Source: Physcia stellaris (taxonomy: Eukaryota; Ascomycota; Lecanoromycetes; Caliciales; Physciaceae). Taken from it: a stretch of DNA of 64,000 bases. The notes beneath the pieces were generated by a model. The model ran no database searches and was not told the DNA's origin. It saw only the letters and a list, made by a program, of their open reading frames with translations. The stretch spans positions 682,001-746,000 of the forward strand of contig JABSSW010000016.1 in assembly GCA_018902385.1 (NCBI GenBank), written 5' to 3'. This document shows, in pieces, positions 59,001-64,000 of this stretch. The position numbers were made by a program, and so were the translations under genes. Within the stretch, counting starts at the first letter, position 1, and each line of letters begins with the position of its first letter.

Positions 59001-59088
59001 GCGATGGTTCGCTGGGGAGAATACCTTCGGCTACTAGAAAAGGCAAGGCAGAAGGCCTGTGGATGCCTAGCGAAGTAGCAGAAGCCAT
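53002..59088 (-). CDS. APC1: Anaphase-promoting complex subunit 1 (BimE)
   Basis: Largest scaffold subunit of the APC/C ubiquitin ligase, 2028 aa in a single uninterrupted reading frame. The N-terminal beta-propeller part opens MASATSLGIHRPSALPFLVA with YDWKIVSDSALGS shortly after. A long Ser-rich, low-complexity insert follows (about residues 340-560), a usual place for mitotic phosphorylation. The C-terminal half carries the proteasome/cyclosome (PC) repeats, for example GLLLGLAASHLGTMD, TSGIMGIGLLYCGTQHRRMS, AGFALGYINLARGKDLKGL and HLAIGILFLGGGTYTFGTSD, and ends FWVFAAEARCVVVYDIDTRR plus the final helical region. Lack of introns over 6 kb contrasts with its intron-containing neighbours. 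It is divergent from NUP37. Confidence 0.95.
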   Translation of the reverse strand: MASATSLGIHRPSALPFLVAEGILPSEPSPELYDWKIVSDSALGSSVLKEELLTTEQCVVWSRGGTIEKVFRFEVEKESVNHALFTHFYSQDSLHTEASKGPIGSGQSDQTKGLNGIGRKSDGHWLPGSDIFTNQRRPAVLDDNKGFSIAHGFEGYAQKQKSSSRALVIILKSHAQIFFLAGASHIVHLPFEVDRAFPLSNGLLLQRKSSPSTVLSSPIVPAVPQNSFTFEALASSATAPSSQNHHSLDDLRKNAHPNLPFLPMFNSLLQHASNTAADAGIPRLYCLKDPFSGIGAVVTQMGQHALRDLRKRNIPDPSAFDDIDPSEKLIFVSQSEDAGKQNTEGDDGPPILLAVTQHQESLEYSVWSVEHVDDRFSSSAIHQRASQASGRPKRRRSSYVKGTNTGANTPVARVPTAGRESFGGSMSRSSVGRDLLSVDSLNGGGNNLVSHLDSALDNPSIPVKSSRRVSSLLARADLSSTQDKTTFSDLATGYPASTTARKGTSFSSHGVRLSSGSQLGTTLLHSQQHIGLRTSIEPATMIDSHERNGEDGFDEDTASDNSKNSSLHHHFRRLRKEIVFIKIKTITPEKGYSFSAHRSEEPRILLLKPPPHVVRAEAGETATFLCIVNRWAASLLIVSIRSRLSFDKRQEREPGTEAPTSKQRPRRRNYWITGSSRSNGVIDACDLRDNVCSRLLVLRRSSDNREQLFLQDPWGPQIAIQLPLKLSLYNPYQFVNLLPPKHRRDGSLKRILSQGPENLVGVNHGGNPGTADLLDAAGSGHRVEIQLQPRNPFLRTMLRLCDSVLLLADNEEEIILNGWWHTMVWLSARSDIEGDLEWTAFVVVISSIAAGLVEDRRTETMARQKKRKSGLLRSSSGANTNMESWEAMLVEESGVLCSVPGWMQDEAWTWTSKQAKVSKPMAAVSRKPRSSGTSLVSTIPAQKKSPYFVHCMSLARDLKSSFSTHENVGENFPFRPCFQDSNSQRMTLAKLLVGLHLLREEYKLNILTATPAHELAPLLAQVGTWLGWPSWSSSTSTYYMLESADMEHWLFDNSPANSGNVTKIAEPFQPPSIMQFIEAANLQPPSAPFISLLEVVGYQHVTDKSSARHGSWAKELVAFTPRTVALNGLLINSSKQSLEARVAEMTSWGWSLATLETLPEGVAVSFRSNISNCQAQPVAGSNDAVLDIIGREDINIQKGQAVCTRTNVIPAVLPRNEAFHDIHSICTSTLDVDTVGAYDGTTEADRQSTSRMVFKLDQRFAEAAKLLHPLHAPVARCVPEPEWSDTELLEAQQELAKTVAMRTLAVSPGRSCLFYSARLPLLTEKFPIHGFTLSCVMKPSNTTVTADKLAYTEEKVSWAFFHAGVEAGLSIAKDAKGIDTSWILFNKPQELKNRHAGFLLALGLNGHLKSIAKWVAFKYLTPKHTMTSIGLLLGLAASHLGTMDTLVTRLLSVHVTRMLPPGAAELNLSSLTQTSGIMGIGLLYCGTQHRRMSEIMLSEMENAEDDDSSSPHDSLRDEGYRLAAGFALGYINLARGKDLKGLHDMHIVERLLALAIGTKKVTLVHILDKATAAATISVALVFMKTHDEVIARKVDIPDTVHQFEYVRPDLFLLRTVARHLIMWNDIHASTRWIRAQLPVIYQHKAKLDTIRILSSDEMPFFNIVAGLCLVIGLRHAGTGFAEVRNLLCHYLDQFIRICRLPILNYDGKLTHITVRNCQDLVALAAACVMAGTGDLHVFRRLRSLHGRVEVDIPYGSHLAAHLAIGILFLGGGTYTFGTSDLAVASLLCAFYPLFPASVLDNKSHLQAFRHFWVFAAEARCVVVYDIDTRRPVSVPVLVTLRNGLELSVTAPCLLPELNTVARIQTNDPEYWSVVLDLANNPSDHQTFSYHRAIWVRRRAAYDLHLSIFSATMQALNDAQTAHTLSKHIFEWVFNLETFRNLDTAELALVLPPDLANIAYKSTRGSVVDDRLVFETACMNSGWSERLWNLRILFAWADALSRRGGQWGWIGKEVIGRLKTRLTMLKMKR

Positions 59089-59254
59089 GCTTAGCTCTCA
59101 ATGCATTTCGAGGCATGTGTAAGAATGGTATAGGCCTTTAAAGAAGCACTACAGTACGAGTAGCATTTGATACGTAAGGTACTGAACTAGTACTCTGTCA
59201 GAGTTTGGTCGTTGACGCGTCAAACGGTCAAGCGCGCGAATGTCACGTGTTTTT

Positions 59255-59569
59255 GATTACAAAACGCTTGCGACTGCTTGCCGATTTTTTCTTCACAATT
59301 TACCCCGCGATTTGGATTGCTCTCATCAAAAATGTATCGCAAATCTAATTTTGATTGATAGTTTTTCACATCGAACTTTTCGATTTTACAAGATTGATTG
59401 TGTTTGCCTTTATATTTTGCAATTATGTTTATATTACAGATAGTATCAATAATTGTATAGAAAATATAGACTGAAAGTGTTTTGTTGTTGAGTTTAGTCG
59501 ATTTGAAAATTGCTATCGTGGGGTAAAGTGTAAAAAAACACGTCAAGCAGTCGCAAGCGTTTTGAAATC
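59255..59569. mobile_element. MITE-like AT-rich inverted-repeat element (about 315 bp)
   Basis: The left arm 59255-59311 and right arm 59514-59569 are reverse complements with a 21-bp perfect core (CAAAACGCTTGCGACTGCTTG at 59260-59280 against 59544-59564). A less perfect inner section follows (ATCGyGGGGTAAAkTGT). The roughly 200-bp interior is strikingly AT-rich against its surroundings and has no gene. I see no clear target-site duplication, so it may be an old miniature transposon or an unrelated hairpin-forming sequence. Confidence 0.6.
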
Positions 59570-59814
59570 GAGAATGCCGGAAGGGACTTCCATGTCCTAA
59601 CTTTTGCTCGCCGTATTACGTATTCAGCATGTCATATACTAGCGCGTCAGATTTGACTCGAAATCTCAAAATCGTCAATAATTTCACGAGACTCGCTCGA
59701 AACTCAATAAAAGAACAAAGAATTATCAATGTCAAAATGACAACACAGGTTATTTTGTTGTACAGTCCCCCTACCACAGCGGGTGCATAGCCTCTCTAGC
59801 GGCTCAAGGATTAT

Positions 59815-59872
59815 ATCCCTGCTTAGCAGGGATGATTCTTATGAAGCTAACTTCTTGAAGTTAGATGATTCT
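59815..59872. repeat. Two consecutive perfect hairpins with a shared 3' motif
   Basis: ATCCCTGCTTAGCAGGGAT (59815-59833, 8-bp stem with 3-nt loop) and CTAACTTCTTGAAGTTAG (59847-59864, perfect 18-bp palindrome) lie 13 bp apart. Each is followed at once by GATGATTCTwAT, at 59831 and 59864, a spacing of 33 bp, so the unit looks duplicated with a different stem. Confidence 0.75.
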
Positions 59873-60258
59873 AATCCACGCTATTCACCAGCTGCGGTAC
59901 TACTACTAGTACTGTAGGTAGGTGACTGTACAATAATCATATTCACAGATTGAGCGAAAAAGTACGCAATTTACAAAGTGTCAAATCTCTCGCTTAACGA
60001 TCTGCACTAGAGTCACATAATTATAACGTGCCGAGTACTTACGTAGTACCTTTCATAACTTCCTGAGAAGTACTCTACTAGTACGGTACGAGTCCTACTC
60101 TGCCATCATATATGACATGGAGTATGCCACACAGTATAACAAGATACTAAAGTGCGACTTTCCCATTCCCATCTGTTTCCGCGCTTACACCACCATGCGA
60201 AGTAAGCTTTTACTGAAACCATTTACAGAGTCATGATAATTATTCCCCTCGTTGAAGC

Positions 60259-62272
60259 ATGGAGGCTAAAACACGAAGAGCGGATGGTCTCATCCAATTG
60301 AGGTAAGCAGCGAACAACAAACGCCGCTCGTGCTTCATGACTTATCTGGTCTTTCCCCGGCAGTTACAAGCTACCTCACAGGGTCTATATTGCGCGAATC
60401 TACCCACTTCGCTCTTCCAATGGGTCGACAATAATCGTCTATGGCCACGAGTCAGGCTTGTCATTAGTATGGAGAGGAGGAATGCCGATGAAGCCCCAGG
60501 AAGATTCAGGAGAACCAGCTCAAGCGAAAGTAAATGGAGCAGGAGCAACGAGTGATGAGCCCATGGCTATTGATTCAGATGACGACGAACCATCGAGCGG
60601 AAACAATCCACCCTTCAACGATAGAGTAGAATTTGAGGAGCAGGAACCGGAATTCGATTCCTCACGCCCCTACGAGCCCGTCATCCAGACGCTGAATCTA
60701 CCCCTGGAGACCAAGGTTCTGCACCTTTCATTCCTTCATCTACCTACGGATCTCCGGCCAAGTAGTCTAGGATCTCTGCCCCCGATACTGCTTGAAAAGG
60801 TAGTCATAACACTGGCATGCTCCGATTGCAGTGTACGGGTAGTCACTATCCCGCTCACGCCTCCGTCTGAGCGCAGTAAATCTAGAGTTGAACTCCACAG
60901 GCAAATCTTGTGTATTCCAGCTGGACAGGGTTTCCACCACGAGCAGATGCTCATTCTCTCAAGCAGTAATGGTCATCGAAGTTATCCGAGGGGCACTTCA
61001 ATGGCACTGGTCGTTCATTCGACCAAACCAACGGATACTGCGGATACACCCGAAGATGACGGTACTGTTTGGGATTTACTGGTTGCCTCGCATTCTGCCG
61101 ACATGTCTGGTCTTCTCTTAATCCATAAGATCTCTCTTCTAGCAGACGGAAGTGGTCTTGATATAGAGAACTCAAAATCAGATGAACCTTGGAGAAAACT
61201 GACTCTTGCATCGCCTGCGAGGTCTATCTCATTCAACACCTCATTATATCCGGCGATGCGCCATTGCCAGCTTTTAGTGGCAGAGATGAAAGGGTCGGTG
61301 CGGGTCTATCACTGCCTTTCTCGACCAGAAAGTGATCGAGGGTCATGGCTAATCTCCCTGTATCCTTCTTCTCAGGGTTCAAAGTTCCATACCGCCCAGC
61401 GGCGTAAAGATTTACTTGCAGCCGAATGGGTTTTCGGTGGTAAAGCTATTGCAGTTCTGTTGGCTGATGGAGAATGGGGAGTTTGGGACATAGAAGCGAG
61501 CGGACCGAAGAGCAAAACAGCCACCGGTGGCTGGCAGGCCTCGCTTGGCGTTTCGCTTCACATTTTCAGTACTGGTGGCTGGATTGGCGACCCATCGGTA
61601 GCGAGGGAAGCCAGTAAAAGCACGAAGACTGGGGAGGTCCGACCTCAACTAGCTCCAATGACGCCTGCGACGCGCAAAGTTCGGCAGGAATCGCTCTTCG
61701 CCGGATCTTTCAGCAAAGCAGTAGGTCCTGCCCGTGGTGGGATATCAGTTTGTTCCGCCGGTGACCGGCTCACCAATCGTAAAGACGACGAGACATTACT
61801 TCTCTGGCACGGAAATTCAATCATGATAATCCCAAGCCTGTTAGCTTATTGGCAAAACAAGACAAAGGGCTCCGGAAACCTATTTGGAAGTGGAGCGCGA
61901 GGTCAACCCAAGGAGCTTAATAATCTCCATCTCGGTGGTGAGATCCGCAACAACGTCTCGTTGATTCCTTCCTTCCGAACTGCTGGCGATAATACAAAAG
62001 GAGACCAGCAAAGCAGCATCCTAGTCACAGGGGAGCATCGTTTCATTATTGTCACAACTCCTCTTTCGGAACCTTCACCTCCTCTCACAAAAAACAAACA
62101 TAGTCCGGAAGTCCGCTTCACAGCAGCCGATCAGGCTATGCTAGAGAGAGGTGAGCTTGATGTGGATGGTATCGACGGCGTTCTGGCGAGCATGTCGAGT
62201 GGCCATCAAACCAACGGACATCGAAGCAATGGAATACCTTCGAAAAGCCAAAATAATCGCTTGAGTCCATGA
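60259..62272 (+). CDS. NUP37: Nucleoporin Nup37 (Nup107-160/Y-complex WD-repeat protein)
   Basis: Component of the nuclear pore Y-complex, a seven-bladed WD propeller in filamentous fungi. Exons 60259-60302 and 60364-62272, 650 aa. The short first exon (MEAKTRRADGLIQL) joins SYKLPHRVYIARIYPLRSSN and IIVYGHESGLSLVWRGG, the conserved Nup37 opening. Starting at a downstream ATG would lose the first blade. Further propeller segments are VLHLSFLHLPTDLRPSSLGS, VVITLACSDCSVRVVTIPLT, AVLLADGEWGVWDIEASGPK and DDETLLLWHGNSIMIIPSLL. The C-terminal tail after about residue 590 is Ser/Asn-rich and probably disordered. Confidence 0.88.
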
Positions 62273-63046
62273 TGTTTTCAGTGTCACGACGAAAATCCGC
62301 GTGGAAACTTTACAAAAAGTCTGAGCAGATACCCCTTAGGAAGAACATGTGAATGGTATGGATCAGCCTGTTCTCATAATTACATACATTCTACGATCTG
62401 TTTGCATGCATCTCACAAGTTCTTACGTTACACTTTGACATTGTATCTTTCGTGGATCGCAATATGACGCGGGAACAAGGTTGAGCACTGGGAAGATTCA
62501 TCCCTCCGCTCAGTATATCCCGCGAGACATTCAAACAAAGCAGCAAATACCTCCAGTAGTTCGCAACGGCTCTGACCGTATCGGAACTTCTGGGCGACAA
62601 GATTCGACTGCTGCCCTCTTTCAATCTTTAATAGCTTGAGCGAGATTGATCTCGCAAGGACGGCAGACTTGGACAGCTTGAGGGCTTCGGCAAAGGAACG
62701 CGAGTCTCCAGCCTCGGTCAACGGTCACGTCTGTTCAAGCATGGAAGTGGTGCTACAAACCAAACCCCCTCTGCCAACCGGGTTAAATGATATCGATCAT
62801 GGATTGCAAGAAGTTTCAGTGAGACTGCTGACGTTTTAGCACTGCTTACAGATATTTATCCGACGATGCAGGGGTATGCCAATTCTAAGTTTAATACCTT
62901 TTACCTGATGAAATCACTAAGTTTTCCAATATATTGGTGATTTTTGAGAAGCGATCCGACCCATTCATCCAAGCAAGATTGGAAGCAAATTGGAGAGTAG
63001 ATGCAAAGCGTAGCCGAGAGATGGTGATTTCAGAGGCATGACACCT
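62273..63046. other. Convergent intergenic region, NUP37 / eIF2A
   Basis: 774 bp between convergent genes. Open frames of 65-95 codons exist on both strands near 62430-62840 but begin at non-ATG codons and show no motif. No RNA gene is seen. Confidence 0.45.
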
Positions 63047-64000
63047 TTACTCGTTCCATCCCAGCCCTTCCAATTCTCTTCGTACCTCCTCTTCCGTGTC
63101 CATTTTTTTCATCTGTGTACCTTCGAGCTTCTCGCCCCCAGCTCGCCTCATCTTAAGGTCATCAATGGCTCGCAATTTCTTCAGTAGTGATCTAATCTTC
63201 TTGTCTTGGGGTGTTCCGCTGGCGCCTGGAGAGGTGACTGTAACATCTGGAGGTTCGGCGACATCCTGCGTTGCTGGCGTTTGTGCCACAACCGGAGGTG
63301 GCGCTCGTGCACCGGCCTGTAGATCGTTTTGTCGTTGATCGCGGTGTCGTTGTTGAGATCGAGGTCGCATGTCTTGACTGGACCTAGATCGATTCCTTTC
63401 ATGACCTTTGCGATCCCGCCTCTCTGGACTCCGACTTGGGCTGGGTGTCGTCACTGATGGAACTCCATTTGTAGTAGGAGCAAGTCCAGAAGCTTTGTCA
63501 GCCGCCTCCTTGGCTTTCTTCGCCTCCCTCTTCTTCTTGTTTTTCAAAGCTGTCTTTGTGAGACTGTCGTCACCATCCCCGCCTGGTGCTGTTCCATCAG
63601 TGTCGGTAGCCGCTTCGGCACCTGGCACCTCCCGCTTCCGCGGCCTCCCAAAACCGTTTACACCAGTACCTAAAGAAAGGCTGCCGTTACTGACATAGGC
63701 CGCCCCACCTTCATCTTCACGCTTGAAAGCCAACGGAGTCATCTGACCTCTTGCCCCCGGCGGACGATACGCTCCAGCTGGTTTCGAAGGTGTTTTGATA
63801 GTACCGAGATACGCCAACGCTGACGAATGAGGAGCTGGTATGGATTCAAGATGGTCATCCAAAGGTTGGGCTTGTGGCCTCCACGCGACGTGGTACAATT
63901 CTTGCAGATCCTCGTTGTACATTAAAGCTCCGCCAACATGCCATATTCGCACGCCATTATCCACTCGTAACCGTGGACTTGTAGTAGCAGTTAGAATGTG
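63047..64000 (-). CDS. Translation initiation factor eIF2A, C-terminal part (5' end outside window)
   Basis: eIF2A (not a subunit of eIF2) is a WD-repeat protein implicated in non-canonical initiator tRNA delivery. The frame is open from base 64000 and reads HILTATTSPRLRVDNGVRIW, the last propeller blade, then GGALMYNEDLQELYHVAWRP and KPAGAYRPPGARG. A basic, Arg/Ser-rich low-complexity stretch follows. The C-terminal helical region contains IRSLLKKLRAIDDLKMRRAG, GEKLEGTQMKKMDTEEEVRR and ends ELEGLGWNE, matching the family end. Only about the last 318 residues are in the window; no intron is needed in this part. Confidence 0.93.
   Translation of the reverse strand, partial: HILTATTSPRLRVDNGVRIWHVGGALMYNEDLQELYHVAWRPQAQPLDDHLESIPAPHSSALAYLGTIKTPSKPAGAYRPPGARGQMTPLAFKREDEGGAAYVSNGSLSLGTGVNGFGRPRKREVPGAEAATDTDGTAPGGDGDDSLTKTALKNKKKREAKKAKEAADKASGLAPTTNGVPSVTTPSPSRSPERRDRKGHERNRSRSSQDMRPRSQQRHRDQRQNDLQAGARAPPPVVAQTPATQDVAEPPDVTVTSPGASGTPQDKKIRSLLKKLRAIDDLKMRRAGGEKLEGTQMKKMDTEEEVRRELEGLGWNE

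Larger units (their letters stand above)
59089..60258. promoter_or_regulatory. Divergent intergenic region, APC1 / NUP37, with AT-rich insert
   Basis: 1170 bp carrying both promoters. An ACGCGT inside the perfect palindrome TTGACGCGTCAA (59212-59223) lies about 125 bp upstream of APC1. The middle holds an inverted-repeat element and paired hairpins, listed separately. The part nearest NUP37 is rich in AGTACT/GTACGAG motifs. Confidence 0.5.

Noticed and set aside
59220-59546. 108-codon AT-rich minus-strand open frame inside the inverted-repeat element
   Set aside because: It spans both arms of the inverted repeat, has the composition of the surrounding AT-rich DNA, and shows no family motif or splice context.
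62428-62721. 97-codon minus-strand frame between NUP37 and eIF2A
   Set aside because: It begins at TTG with a stop just upstream, has no motif, and overlaps an equally open plus-strand frame.
1-64000. CRISPR arrays, tRNA and rRNA genes, LTR or DNA transposase genes
   Set aside because: Read for repeat-spacer structure, B-box-like GTTCRANNC with cloverleaf partners, and reverse transcriptase or transposase motifs; none was found. A covariance or profile search could still reveal small RNAs that I cannot see by eye.

Overview
This window comes from the nuclear genome of a filamentous ascomycete (Pezizomycotina); the class cannot be fixed from the sequence alone. The evidence is the many short spliceosomal introns (mostly 45-100 nt, GTRNGT donors, CTRAC-type branch sites, YAG acceptors), close gene spacing on both strands, and clear ascomycete orthologues: the SAGA bromodomain subunit Spt7, APC1/BimE, Kap121, a Mug70-like CBS/PB1 membrane protein, fungal Mtf1 and Nup37. 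I see no tRNA, rRNA, CRISPR array or autonomous transposon. I support 21 protein genes, two of them cut by the window ends, and one pseudogene.

Layout. 1-5.7 kb: COG3 (-, runs off the left end), MRP4 mitochondrial uS2 (+) and a YMC1-like mitochondrial carrier (-). 5.7-14.6 kb is gene-poor. It holds a decayed type-B carboxylesterase pseudogene (about 7157-8112, +), an intact secreted galactose oxidase (10449-12919, +) and long stretches without a convincing gene. 14.6-20.7 kb: PPIL1-like cyclophilin (-), SPT7 (-), VanZ-like membrane protein (+). 21.4-33.5 kb: F-box/LRR protein, CCT7, KAP121 and the CBS/PB1 protein, all on the minus strand. 33.8-40.1 kb: RPS26 (+), a protein tyrosine phosphatase (-) and a PRISE-type reductase (+). 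40.7-53 kb: POL2, the DNA polymerase epsilon catalytic subunit (-), COX20 (+), AMSH-like deubiquitinase (-), MTF1-like (+). 53-64 kb: intronless APC1 (-), NUP37 (+) and the C-terminal part of eIF2A (-, runs off the right end).

Most genes are housekeeping: secretion, mitochondrial translation, transcription and respiration, chromatin, chaperonin, nuclear transport, replication, cell cycle, translation. They are not an operon or a pathway cluster; divergent pairs share short intergenic promoters (COG3/MRP4 162 bp, AMSH/MTF1 295 bp, CBS-PB1/RPS26 337 bp). Exon boundaries below were set by hand from splice motifs, frame and family conservation, and every spliced model except the two noted closes in frame.

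I found no convincing new multi-gene system. The best second looks are: one-base deficits in A/T homopolymers that break the essential genes SPT7 and POL2 (probably sequence errors); two introns lying back to back with no exon between them in the PRISE reductase; a 315-bp AT-rich inverted-repeat (MITE-like) element followed by paired perfect hairpins between APC1 and NUP37; an esterase pseudogene that has lost its catalytic core; a GC-AG intron of 3n length in the cyclophilin; and a 12-nt microexon in the carrier.
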